DNA from: Doryteuthis pealeii
Taxonomy: Eukaryota; Mollusca; Cephalopoda; Myopsida; Loliginidae
Direction: 5' to 3'
DNA: 64,000 bases
Assembly: GCA_023376005.1 (NCBI GenBank)
Contig: CM042143.1
Location: 80,379,381-80,443,380 of the forward strand
Part shown: positions 32,295-42,711 of the stretch, in pieces
How the letters are laid out: the number at the start of each line of letters is the position of its first letter
How positions within the stretch are numbered: position 1 is the first letter of the stretch
Position numbers and translations under genes: made by a program
The notes under the pieces: generated by a model
Database searches by the model: none
The model's input: the letters and a program-made list of their open reading frames with translations, nothing else
Told to the model about the DNA's origin: nothing

Positions 32295-32516
32295 CCCTTT
32301 TGCAGGCAGGGTGACATTTTTGTCACCAACGATACACAGACACGGTGACATTTTTGTCGTGTTCTCGGAAGCTCAATGTAAGGCCTTTTCCTGTTGGCTA
32401 CTCGTTAGCAAATTCAATTCTAATTGACTTGTTTGTAAATATCATCTATTTTGCAAATTTTCTGAAAATAATTTGCCCATTCCACAAAGATTAAATATTA
32501 TCTGCCTGTGAAAAGG
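32295..32516. mobile_element. Family G MITE (piggyBac-like)
   Basis: Left CCCTTTTGCAGGCAGG, right complement CCTTTTCACAGGCAG; flanks CTAA and TTAA. Inside, a hairpin GGTGACA-TTTT-TGTCACC (32310-32327) is followed by a near-direct repeat GGTGACATTTTTGTCG. Confidence 0.75.
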
Positions 32517-32851
32517 TTAAACAAACTATATTTGTTTATATGTTTTTTCTTTCTTTCTCTAAATCAATGTTTGAAGTAAGTAAGGGTCATCATCGATTTT
32601 TAAAGATTTAAACTAATAATAGAAAGCGAAAAAAAGTGCAACTAAAAGTTAAAAATGAACAAATGAAATACGCCTCTACAGTCACAAAGTTCATGACTGG
32701 ATTATAGTAGAGTACTTCTATTCATGACCCTGCCAGATAATGAATGCACCCCCCCACACACACACAATCTTTACATGCAATACCCTGGCCACCGGCCTGG
32801 CCCTAAACCAATTTCAGCAAGTGGATCCATGAAACAACAAACAAGAATCAA

Positions 32852-32945
32852 ACGGTCAAGTCACGCTGAAAGCACCGGTTCCTGTTAGTTCACCGAAGTT
32901 AAGTAGCGATGAACCAGCTCTACATAAATGGGTAAATAAACAAAA
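32852..32945 (+). mobile_element. 5S-derived SINE fragment
   Basis: ACGCTGAAAGCACCGGTTCC, ACCGAAGTTAAGTAGCGATG, then AATGGGTAA. Tail absent. Confidence 0.72.
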
Positions 32946-32971
32946 ATGAATTTTAAAAAAGAAGAAAGAAG

Positions 32972-33308
32972 GGTGCCGTTATAGTATGTGGCCTACCTTT
33001 TTGATTCTGTTATAGTATATAGTATTTATTGAAACTAATTATTTTTCACATATATTCAATGTCAAGAAATGTAATTCAGTCATAAGCTGTATATAGTAAT
33101 CAAGAATAATTAAAAAAGAATTTATTCATAATTTACATGAATCAGAGATGCATTTAATTCTAAAATATTCTAAAATTCTGAAATAGGGTTAAGGTTAGCA
33201 GTTATTATAACTTTATAATATGCTTTTTTATGTTAGGTCACATACTATAAGAGAGACATGATTTCGTAGGCCACATTCAAAAAGTAGGCAAAATACTATA
33301 ATGGTACC
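32972..33308. mobile_element. MITE, superfamily uncertain
   Basis: Inverted ends GGTGCCGTTATAGTATGTGG and GGTACCATTATAGTATTTTG (complement), both followed by CCTACTTTTTGA-like sequence. GAA on either side could be a 3-bp duplication. About 337 bp, no coding. Confidence 0.7.
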
Positions 33309-33594
33309 GAACGTGTTTTTATGCTAGATGCAAAATGTAAGTCATTAACACAGACGATAAAAACAAGTAGAATAAACTACTGAAGATTTGCTAATGCATC
33401 TCTTAGAAATACACTTCAGCAAAAAGAAGAAAATTGTTCAATACATTGGTGACTGTTTTTTTTTTTTGGGGGGGGGGGGGGCATTAACAGATCATTTGCT
33501 TTCACTCCCACGCTCTGCTCAACAGGTAATTTGCCTCACCCCTGGATCGGATCTTCAGTCAGTAGGCCGAGAGTCCAGCATCTTCTCCATAAGT

Positions 33595-33595
33595 G

Positions 33596-33622
<27 letters not shown>
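33595..33622. repeat. Poly-A run
   Basis: About 28 A, in front of a minus-strand SINE-C; a T13G11-type run lies at 33458-33481. Confidence 0.9.
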
Positions 33623-33626
<4 letters not shown>

Positions 33627-33647
33627 CTACGGGTGGGATTTGACAAA

Positions 33648-33745
33648 ATGTCACAAGTATAGGGCATCCGACGAGGATAGAACTCGCTTTTCAATAGGAA
33701 CGGATTTGGTATATTTAGCTTGATAACCATTACACACGAAGGTGG
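33648..33745 (-). mobile_element. SINE-C copy
   Basis: GTCACAAGTATAGGGCATCCG, GGATAGAACTCGC and GATAACCATTACAC. Confidence 0.72.
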
Positions 33746-33780
33746 AATGCTTATCATGTTCCGAATATATACACACGGAA

Positions 33781-33782
<2 letters not shown>

Positions 33783-33828
<46 letters not shown>
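33783..33828. repeat. (CA)n(TA)n
   Basis: CA array passing into TA at the left edge of the hammerhead element; it hides any target duplication. Confidence 0.95.
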
Positions 33829-34195
33829 TTGGGAGAATATGTGCTTAATTGAAGTCGTACCTAATTTTGAAAGTTAATTAATTAATAATTAATTAATTAA
33901 TCAATTAGGCGGGCATACCTATTAAATGTAAGGCTAAACAAATCGAGAAAAATCAATCTCTGTATGTACATTTCGAATCACGCACAAGGCGGTCTTTCTA
34001 TCTATAGCTCTGCTGATGAGGCCTAATAGGCCGAAATGTACATACAGAGATTGATTTTTCTCGATTTGTTTAGCCTTACATTTAATAGGTATGCCCGCCT
34101 AATTGATTAATTAATTAATTATTAATTAATTAACTTTCAAAATTAGGTACGACTTCAATTAAGCACATATTCTCCCAAAAATTGTCGGCTAAAAA
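33829..34195. mobile_element. Palindromic hammerhead element, copy 2
   Basis: Arms of about 130 bp (GGGAGAATATGTGCTTAATTG .. CAATTAAGCACATATTCTCCC; AATTAGGCGGGCATACC .. GGTATGCCCGCCTAATT) flank a hammerhead ribozyme at the centre. The left arm also keeps the 3' half of the ribozyme on the minus strand (CGAAATGTACATACAGAG, 33975-33958). Right tail TTGTCGGCTAAAAAAATCC matches copy 1. Confidence 0.85.
34008..34049 (+). ncRNA. Hammerhead ribozyme, type I
   Basis: Every required element is intact: stem I CTCTG (34008-34012) with CAGAG (34045-34049); CTGATGA 34013-34019; stem II GGCC-TAATA-GGCC 34020-34032; GAAA 34033-34036; stem III/loop ATGTACAT self-complementary; A34044 before the predicted cut 34044/34045. 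Compared with copy 1 the second stem II pair is G-C instead of A-U, a compensating change. Confidence 0.92.
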
Positions 34196-34235
34196 AATCC
34201 ATATCATAAATACATCGCTTGTGTATCTACTTCTC

Positions 34236-34284
<49 letters not shown>
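34236..34284. repeat. (AT)n microsatellite
   Basis: AT array with one phase break. Confidence 0.95.
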
Positions 34285-34285
<1 letters not shown>

Positions 34286-34590
34286 GGTGGAAATAAGTAT
34301 AAGACGCCCCATTAAATTGTTAATAATTTTCTTATTACTGCACAAATTCCTCTGAAAATGTGTGTGTGGTACCTAGATCCGATGGCATTAGTATACATAT
34401 TCGATTTTATAACAACTTTCCACCCAAAAAAGTTATTAAAAAAGTTATTAAAATACGTTTTCAATGGTGGAAATAAGTATAAGACAATTTTGAAAATTTG
34501 TATTTAACAGCAAAATTGTACAAAATTTAATATTTACGTTTATTCCCTTTCAATTGTAATACTTCAACACACCTGTTCTGCATTGACTCA
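34286..34590. mobile_element. Family K, Tc1/mariner-like fragment
   Basis: GGTGGAAATAAGTATAAGAC occurs twice in direct orientation (34286 and 34465). GTGG.GGAAATAAGTAT is typical of Tc1-type termini. Probably two partial copies or an internal deletion. Confidence 0.55.
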
Positions 34591-34599
34591 ATAAGTTTT

Positions 34600-35050
34600 C
34601 TGAGAGTTATGATAATATAATGTTCGTTTAATTAGATTGAAATTCACCATAACTACTGACCAGACACATTCATTCGTGTTACAGTGAGTGTGTAATATTA
34701 TTGCTCACTAATGCAGTAAGGCAGGTTTCAACAAATACAGGAGATAGGTAAAGATTTTCGGCAAGCAATGCTAACCGAGATCGAGATGCGTTCAATAAGT
34801 ATTGAGATTGAAGCAGTATTTACCAGAACAAAATGAGAGACCTCTGAAATTTGGATATGGTATGAAGTTGCGCTGTCGTATTTCTTTACGATGTTCTTAA
34901 CATCGTCAAATCTTAACCTTGACATGTGAATTTCCAGTTTCGCAAAAACTCACACATAGCTAGGTCGGATTAGTATAGAGGATGCTGCACTTGCACAACC
35001 CGGTGTTTAATCAAAAATATTTTGTTAAAACGTAACGAGACTGGCTTATA
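34600..35050. other. Unassigned; block shared with 4320
   Basis: 34855-34925 matches 4320-4390. The 65-codon minus frame has no recognised family. Confidence 0.35.
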
Positions 35051-35057
35051 TAAGATA

Positions 35058-35275
35058 GGGTAGCGTGGACATGAAATCAACTGCGCTTGGTTACTGACAG
35101 TTTCTCACCTACGCGATTTTTAAACCAAGTTTTTATCATGTACTTGGTTTGAAAATAGCATAACTGTTACTAACCAAGCGCCATTGACTTTATGTCCACG
35201 TTACCCTAACTTAGATATACATGCTCTATCTACGATATTGAGCACTATTTACTTATGAATATAGCACTATGTACT
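35058..35275 (+). mobile_element. Family L foldback element
   Basis: GGGTAGCGTGGACATGAAATC and GCGCTTGGTTACTGACAG arms, inverted at CTGTTACTAACCAAGCGCC and TTTATGTCCACGTTACCC, around a second small hairpin (AACCAAGT..ACTTGGTT). Right flank as in 24211-24400. Confidence 0.82.
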
Positions 35276-35299
35276 ATACCAAATTTGTTAGCTCTACAT

Positions 35300-35575
35300 C
35301 AAACCGTTTATCTAATCCATCCGCAACGGACAGGATGTGACACAATGTCAATTTTCAAATGGAGTAAAGCTGGTTTTGAATTTAGAATTTTCCTTTTTCC
35401 TAAATTAGTTGATTAAGACGAAGGCTAAAGCGTCCAGTCTGTGCTACTATTTTCCCATAGCTTGGGAGGGGGCAATGAACCGTGCCTTACCCAGTGGCAT
35501 TAGCGCGAGGTGAAACGTAAACAATCTCATCTATTTCTCACGACGATAACCGTTACGTGAAGGGCACTCTTCCCA
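35300..35575 (-). mobile_element. SINE-B copy
   Basis: CCATCCGCAACGGACAGG, GACACAATGTCAATTTTC, CCATAGCTTGGGAGG, GGCATTAGCGCGAGGTG and ACGACGATAACCGTTAC. Box B segment deleted. Confidence 0.82.
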
Positions 35576-36455
35576 ATTATTATCATAGATTGTCTGCACC
35601 AAGGAGCTACAATTTTGAGTTGTTTGTTTGACTGTCGACCTTTTTTTTAAAAAGCAAACAAACACTTCATTAATAATAGTTCATACAACATAGAAATTTG
35701 TTGTACGCAAATATGATTCATAAATAGAGGACCGTAACGTTTTAGGGAAAGTAATGACATTTAATAAGAGAGAGAAAGGGTGGGGTGGGGTGGGGGAGAT
35801 TTTGTCATAGAGAATAAACGAACAACAGCAGTGACCACCTGCAACAGCTGGGAAAAAATGAATGAATCTCCGGAATATTAAGCTATCTTTTTATTTTTAT
35901 GTTTTTATTTTTATTTATTTATTTATTTATTTATTTTTGGAAAGAAGCAAGAGTTTGTTAAGGGAAACGGTTGCTGAAAGTAAATACGCAAAGATTTGGT
36001 AAATGCCTGCACTCTGTAAGAAACCCGTGTATTTAGTGAGAAGTCATGGACAGAAGATTTCGTTCTAAGTACTTGATTTTCAAAACATACTTGTTTGAGC
36101 AAGTGGTAGAAAAAAGAAGGAGGGAAGGGGGGGGGGTTAATGACGTTCAGTCTGTTAACCAAGTATTTCCGGAATTTTTCAGTTTTTAATTTTATGAATT
36201 GGAACTGAAGAAGAGTCAGGAGAAATACAATATCGTCCATAAATAAGTACATCCTCCCTTTAAAAAAAAGTTAATTCTCTTCTAAATCAAAGATACCAGG
36301 ATTTTATTGTTTCTAGGGATTTATCACCAAACTCAATAGCATTGAAACTGAACATGTGGCAGTTTAAAAATTAGCCATTATGAACTTAGGATTAATTCTA
36401 TCCTTGTTGGTGACGTTTAGAATACGCTGACTGATTCCTCTGAAGAGGGATACCC
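35576..36455. other. No gene recognised
   Basis: AT-rich; (TTTA)n at 35907-35936, G-rich run at 36126-36136. Confidence 0.5.
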
Positions 36456-36459
36456 CCCC

Positions 36460-36800
36460 CCCCAATCGGGAGTCCTGGATATAACATTAAAGTGCATCTG
36501 ATAGTGAGGTTCTCGTTTTGGGGCTCTGTGGAATGTGGAGTACCCCATCATTGTCATTACTCCTCGGTCTATTCTGACCCGGAGTGGTAGTACCGGCTAA
36601 GGTCTAATAGATCTGTTTAAAAATTATTCGTATTCGATAGAACCGTGTGCAAAAAATAAACATCTTAAGAAACAATTAAGAAACACTCAAGAAACAACAT
36701 TTTTGCAACAAAAAAAAATGTAAATATGAATGCGATTCCTTAATCTATAGGCGTAAGATAATCCTCGATGGGTTGACATGCCGTTAAAATCAATCAATCA
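36460..36800 (-). mobile_element. Family D copy
   Basis: GAGTCCTGGATATAACATTAAA, GACCCGGAGTGGTAGTACCG, TATTCGTATTCGATAG and GTTGACATGCCGTTAAAATC. Confidence 0.82.
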
Positions 36801-36983
36801 TCATGATCAGTTCAAAGCTATCATCCTCTCTTCATATGGCCCTGCACTGATTTTTGGGAGGGTCAGGTTGCTTTGAAAATCAGCAAGCAGAAAATCCTGT
36901 CCTTTAAAGGGACTCGGACCAAGATAACTGACATTAGGGGATAATAGGCAACTATGTCAGCCATTAAGTAGGCCGGTTAAGAC

Positions 36984-37040
<57 letters not shown>

Positions 37041-37199
37041 CAAAGTGACGGAGGAGCGCTCAAAAAAAAGTAGACACATGATTCTGGATGTAAGCAAATC
37101 GCATCACCACCACCCATGCATATGGGAAAGGGTGGAGAGAACATAGTATTCGGGGTGTGCGGTTTACATTGTTGCGAGAGAATAGTAAACGCGCGCGCA

Positions 37200-37235
<36 letters not shown>

Positions 37236-37898
37236 CTTGCAGTGTTTGTCACTTAGTATGCAAACACATGAGAAGAGATCCACACTGGCACTGATTGATG
37301 ACGCGACAGATAACCCCCACGGGAATGAGAGAGACCGGCAGATAAACGGGCAATGGAAAACAAAAAGATATTGTCAAGCGAATAGCAGTCGACCATTTAT
37401 TAAACTTAACTCACACAATTCTACATGCCATGGCTAAATTTATTGTAGATGACAGTGCACACACGCGCGCACACGGACACAGGAATACAAACGCTGTGAA
37501 TGCGCATGCGTCTAAAGAAACGAGATAAAGAATTATTATTATTATTGTTGTTGTTGTTGTAAAATATAGTAGTGGTAGTATGAGAATTAGTAGTATCAGT
37601 TCGTACGGTGTTACAGTACAAACAAACGTAAAAGACATTTACTCACCCCCAATATATATATACATATTGCAACCCAGGAATCTATTAATATTTACATTTA
37701 GTGTGTATTATTCCTACCATGAACAGAAAAATACTAACCTTATGAACTCGTAAACCTGTTATGCCAGCTGAGCGCAATTCTACTATACACTGCAAGCTCG
37801 AAATTTCGAAACGAGAGTTATTTTACTATACACCGTAAGCTTTTGAACTGAGCGCTCTTTTATGTAAGGGAAGATCATAGGGAAGAAAGATTCTCTCT

Positions 37899-37900
<2 letters not shown>
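36801..37900. other. Unassigned with microsatellites
   Basis: AT/GT 36983-37037, CG/CA/GT 37190-37232, ATT/TTG 37533-37560. No gene recognised. Confidence 0.5.

Positions 37901-37955
<55 letters not shown>
37901..37955. repeat. (CA)n(TA)n
   Basis: CA to 37932 then TA. Confidence 0.95.
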
Positions 37956-38030
37956 ATATATGGAGATAGGATGGATGTAGTAGAATCCGACAGTATGAGG
38001 TAGGTAAAAGGATGGTGAACAAGAAATATA

Positions 38031-38292
38031 TATCAACCCCTCAGCACGAGCAGGATGCGACAAAAGGTCAATTTCTTAAGCGGGGTTTAACAGGTTTGAA
38101 TTCAGAGTTTTCCTTATCCTAGACTGGTTGCTTAACCAAGGTAAAAATCCCAGTGTTCCCTACTATTTATCCATAGTCAAAGGGAGAATAATTGGATTCA
38201 TACATTTCCCCAGAATATTAGCGGTGTGTGAAACGCGAACTCATCTCGCCGTGTCAATTTCCTACGACGGTAACCGTTACACCACGCGCCTC
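38031..38292 (-). mobile_element. SINE-B, near full length
   Basis: ATCAACCCCTCAGCACGAGC through TTAAGCGGGGTTTAACAGG, TTATCCTAGACTGGTTGC, TATTTATCCATAG and GTGTCAATTTCC to ACGACGGTAACCGTTACACC and ACGCGCC, the antisense tRNA-like 5' end. Best reference copy for this family here. Confidence 0.9.
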
Positions 38293-38299
38293 CAGAGGA

Positions 38300-38455
38300 T
38301 TAATATAGAACATGAGTTTTCCTTATTTTTCCTATCGGTTCCAAAATCTAATCAGAGCAAATAGAGATCGCCATGAATCAAGGTGATTAGCGTGCTAGTT
38401 ATTTAAGAAACTGAAAGTCAATTCGCTATTATCTAGCAAAAATAAATAAATAGTG

Positions 38456-38492
<37 letters not shown>

Positions 38493-38685
38493 CGAAAAAT
38501 GCAGCCACACCTTTATTTTTTTTTTTTTAGATCAAGCATTATCAACCATTCATTTGGACTAGTATATTATTTTCTCTTATTTTATAAAAAGTGAGATTTC
38601 ATAACATACAGAAAACAAAAAACCAACAACAACAACAACAACAACAATAAAAAAAATCGAGAACGGGATAAAGCCTAAGTTTAAA
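38300..38685. other. Unassigned; (CA)n
   Basis: CA 38458-38490, (CAA)n 38625-38647. Confidence 0.5.
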
Positions 38686-38689
38686 AGGT

Positions 38690-38815
38690 TTTATTTTGGG
38701 CCATTGAGTTCTTGGTTAAGAGCAGTCAGTGAGTTTAACAAGATGTCTCTGAGGCAAACGGAATATGAGTTCGAATTTCACCGACAGCTTATCATTTATC
38801 ATTTTCGATCTGTGG
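38690..38815 (+). mobile_element. tRNA-like SINE, other family
   Basis: TTCTTGGTTAAGAGC resembles box A and GAGTTCGAATTTC box B, at about tRNA spacing. Single copy in the window. Confidence 0.4.
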
Positions 38816-39018
38816 TGTTACTCGTTGTCGTAGACAGTCGATCCGAGTAAAAAAAAATTTTTTTTTAAATAAATAAAAAAGTGTGGGGGGGGAGAGAGAG
38901 GAAAAAGCAAATAAAAAAGATGAAAGAAACACCGCTTCTTATATTAACAGTTTTAAAAAGAGACAAACAAATCCTGTGGCGTGTTGGTACAAGTTATGAG
39001 CAGGAAATCTTAAGTCTT

Positions 39019-39021
<3 letters not shown>

Positions 39022-39070
<49 letters not shown>
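39022..39070. repeat. (AT)n at SINE-B 3' end
   Basis: AT array directly touching the 3' end of the next minus-strand SINE-B. Confidence 0.95.
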
Positions 39071-39072
<2 letters not shown>

Positions 39073-39325
39073 AACCACTCCGCACGATATAGATGCGACA
39101 CAAGGTCAATTTCTTAAAGTTTAACAGGTTTGAATTCAGAGTTTTCCTTCGCCTAGACTGGTTACCTAGCTAAGGTTAAAGAGCCCAGTCCATCCTACTA
39201 TTTACCCAAAGCACGAGGGAGAATAGTTGGATGCATTCCTTTCCCAAGAGTATTAGCGCTATGTGAAATGCAAACAGTTCCGTTCAGTATTTGAACTCGG
39301 GTAAACGTGTCCATAACGTCACGCG
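39071..39325 (-). mobile_element. SINE-B copy
   Basis: ACCAACCACTCCGCACG, AAGGTCAATTTCTTAAAG, CGCCTAGACTGGTTACC, GTATTAGCGCTATGTG and TATTTGAACTCGGG to GTCACGCG. Confidence 0.9.

Positions 39326-39326
<1 letters not shown>

Positions 39327-39375
<49 letters not shown>
39327..39375. repeat. (AT)n between SINE-B copies
   Basis: AT array at the facing 5' ends of two SINE-B copies. Confidence 0.95.
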
Positions 39376-39377
<2 letters not shown>

Positions 39378-39622
39378 CCATTTTGAGGCAATGGTTAGTT
39401 CAAATCCTGGACGAGGCTGTTTGTATTTCACATGGCGCTTATTCACTTGGGAAACTTATAAATCCAACTGCTCTACCTCCAGCGATGAGTAAATAGTAGG
39501 GCAGACTGGGCTCTATAACATTGGCTAGGTAACCAGTCTATGAGATGGAAAACTCTGAATTCAAACCAGTTAAATTTCGCTTAAGAAATTGACCTTATGT
39601 CGCACCCAGCTCGTGCGGAGGG
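39376..39622 (+). mobile_element. SINE-B copy
   Basis: GAGGCAATGGTTAG, AGTTCAAATCCTGG (box B), GAGGCTGTTTGTATTTCAC, GAGTAAATAGTAGGGCAG and CCAGCTCGTGCGGAGGG. Confidence 0.9.
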
Positions 39623-39649
39623 TATATATATATATATATATATATATAT
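39623..39649. repeat. (AT)n at SINE-B 3' end
   Basis: Starts directly after GGAGGG. Confidence 0.95.
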
Positions 39650-39768
39650 TCTGACACTCCAATATTTATTCCCTGGATCAGTGATGCTGAAAATTCCCCC
39701 AAAAGTCTTTTTACTTTGTTCGATTGCCTATGCATAAAGAAGATGTATACAAAAGATCGTGTCCATTA

Positions 39769-39773
<5 letters not shown>

Positions 39774-39832
<59 letters not shown>
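39774..39832. repeat. (GA)n microsatellite
   Basis: About 28 GA units. Confidence 0.97.
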
Positions 39833-39833
<1 letters not shown>

Positions 39834-40435
39834 CAAAATAAATGGCATTCTTAGGTAATAAAAAAAGGATTCTATTTATCTAAAAAATAAATAAATAAAT
39901 AAGCAAAAAGGCGACACAATCTGACACTAAGTTAATGTACACACACACAGAAAAGGGACACATAATATGCAACACCAAAACAAGAACAGCATACAGATAC
40001 TGTTATTAACTTATTTACATTAGGACACACATAATAAAGATGTGGATTTTCGCCCTGAAAATAAATAGCATTTGAAAATAGGACATTAGCAGAAAAAAAA
40101 CCAATGCTGCGTAAGAGTTCAACAACGAAACAAGAAGAACAACAATGATGGTGACCAAATCACTCAACTAATATTCATCCGCCCATTGAATTTATACGCA
40201 ATCCTCAGATAAAGGATACATCTATCAGATATTTTAATAAAGCAACAAAGAAATTGCTTTCATTTTCTAGAGCTATTAATAATTTCCTTGTTCTATTTAA
40301 TTACTTTTTTCCCCCTTTCTTTTCAGTGAAATCAAACACCCCTATAAATACGAATTTGTCTAACTTAGTGTATTTAGGTGACCTACTAAGAAAAAATAAC
40401 TGTTTCTCCTGGCAAGACGATAATTGTACCTGACT
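39833..40435. other. No gene recognised
   Basis: AT-rich unique DNA. Confidence 0.5.
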
Positions 40436-40439
40436 TTTT

Positions 40440-40598
40440 AGATGAGTGGCCTATTGTCGGTTTAGGCGATAGACCACGGTGATACTTGCTGAGGTGGATC
40501 GCCACACCTACCGTCAGCCTCCAATTTTACCGCACAGATCAACCGTGCTGCTCCTACGCTGAGTTGGCTGGGTCGGTATTGAACCCGGAAACTGTTGA
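40440..40598 (-). mobile_element. SINE-A copy, head to head with the next
   Basis: AGTGGCCTATTGTCGG, CGCCACACCTACCGTCAGCC, GCTGAGTTGGCTGGG and GGTATTGAACCCGGAAAC. Confidence 0.85.
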
Positions 40599-40845
40599 TT
40601 ACTTCTCAGTCGGTAGAGCACTTGCCTAGGAATCGCAATGTTTCTTCTTCGATACCGGCCCACTCCAAACCAGCATATGAGTAGCACATGGATCTGTGCG
40701 GTAAAGTGATGAGCTGATGGTAGATGGGGCACTCTACCTCCGACGCAAAAACAATCTCCTTGGTCTAGCGCTAGTGAAAGGGGGATAGACTCCCTCGCTG
40801 CCTGGCTGATACCGACATTAGGCCACCCCTCCGACTTTACTTTCA
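40599..40845 (+). mobile_element. SINE-A copy
   Basis: CTCAGTCGGTAGAGCACTTG (box A), TTCGATACCGGCCC (box B), GAGTAGCACATGG, TTGGTCTAGCGCTAGTGAAA and GGCTGATACCGACATTAGGC. Confidence 0.9.
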
Positions 40846-41094
40846 AATGATGGACATTCAGTTGGTAGCAAACAGATAATAAGAATGAGGCAACAAGTTT
40901 ATTTGTTTGTATATTTGTTTGTTGTTTTTTTTCTTTTAGGGCGGGGTTGTTAGTTAATGCTTTTCTTTTCCTTTTCCTTTTCTATTACTTCTTAACACTA
41001 AGATAAAGATGTAAATAAATCATCTTTTGATGAATGAGAAAATTCCTTTGCTAGAACATTCGGAAAAGGATACTCTGGCCTTAACTCTTTGCCT

Positions 41095-41299
41095 ACCAAA
41101 TTTCCTCCCACAGCTGTACCAAATTTTCTTGGTATTTTCTATTTTTTTTTTTTTTTTTTTTTTACCTGTATGATGTGATATTTCAAAGTTCACTATCTAT
41201 TCACCTCAGAACTCATTCTATTCCAATAAAGTCCTATTATCATTGTAATCTGAGTCCTTCTGCGAGAGCCACTGCCAACGGTTTAAAGTAGGCAAAGAG
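41095..41299 (-). mobile_element. Family F MITE
   Basis: CTCTTTGCCTACC and GTAGGCAAAGAG ends between TTAA tetramers (41091-41094, 41300-41303). Internal poly-T 41139-41164. Confidence 0.88.
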
Positions 41300-41437
41300 T
41301 TAAACAGTGATTCTACACATACATTGAGTTGAAGTTAAGAACTATTTTCCTATTTTTGCATTTTTCTTGCGCTCTCAGAAAAGTTTTGGCGGTTTTATTT
41401 ATCTATTCTAATATTTTCTTCATTTTTTTCTTCTTTT

Positions 41438-41473
41438 ACATGGCGATCCATATATCTTTAAGGATCGCCATGT
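41438..41473. repeat. 12-bp perfect hairpin
   Basis: ACATGGCGATCC and GGATCGCCATGT with a 12-base loop. GC-rich compared with the T-rich surroundings. No matching element found. Confidence 0.8.
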
Positions 41474-41479
41474 TCTTTT

Positions 41480-41906
41480 ATAATTCAATTTGTGCTTGTG
41501 TCCAGAATGGAAGACATTCAGCCAGCTACGAACTTATATACCTACAAGTGCGTCGCTAGGGTATTGCGAGTCAGGTGGGATGTGGTGGTGGGAATCCATT
41601 AAGTCGCGAGGGAGGGGGATACAAGTAAGGTAGAGCTGCGAATAAAAAAAATGGTTTATGTTGTACGGTTAGGAAGACAAAAAATAGTCCAGAGCACATT
41701 CACGGGCGGGGGAGGAATAATTTTCACATGGGGCAAGGACTCACATCACTTTGGCGATGGGCCCGCGAACCCACCTGATTTATCTTAATATATGCATTGT
41801 ATAACAATCTAAAATAGTCCGTTATTGTTGCAAAAATATTTGAGACCGAACCTGGTATCCAATGGATACTTCTCATGTACTTTAATATATTCGTTTATTC
41901 ATTTGC

Positions 41907-41964
<58 letters not shown>

Positions 41965-42226
41965 CTCAGGTTCATGTTGTTTATACGGATCTATGTAAAT
42001 GTATCTGTCTATGTCTCTATTTAATGTGGGAGTGGATAAAAGAAGAAGAAAAAAAGAGATTTTTGTACGGTTACTATCAACATTAGTCACACTCACATGA
42101 ACACACTCAGGCACGGCACGTAATTTATTTTCTGTCAGAGAAAGAAGATTGATTGATAGGTCTGTGCAGTAAGCTTAGTAACCCGGATTTGACGAACTTC
42201 ACAAGTTGCTAGGTACATACAAGTGC

Positions 42227-42267
<41 letters not shown>

Positions 42268-42705
42268 CGCATACATTTGTGTGCGTATGCACGCGTTTAC
42301 CTAAGAAAGGTGATTAATAAGAATCCTATTTTATAGAATTTAAACAAATCTGTCCTCATAACTCAGTTTGAATTTCCTGTGTTTAGACGTATGGACAGAA
42401 CCGGTGCAAGGGTCTCATATCCCCCCTCTATCTATGATACGGGTCCCAAATACTACATGTCAATTTTCATTAAATAGTATCCAATCAAAATATATGAAAT
42501 ACGCCCTTCCTGGTCCTAAGCAAGCTTGCCCCCTCGGTCAGGGGTAGTACGTACTAAAAAAGAATGGATTGAGCTGAAATTTGGCACATGTTAGTGTGAA
42601 AAGGATTTTGGAATAGGTATCAACATTTTAAGATGTGATTAACTGGAAAGTTTAGAAGTCATTATTAGAATTTTTTTTTGTTAGAATAGGATTTATAGTA
42701 AGTAT
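41480..42705. other. No gene; (AT)n arrays
   Basis: AT 41911-41961 and 42233-42264. Short open frames only. Confidence 0.5.
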
Positions 42706-42711
42706 TTTCTT

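Noticed and set aside
33458..33481. Poly-T/poly-G run as a regulatory tract
   Set aside because: Simple homopolymer, often an assembly or slippage feature.
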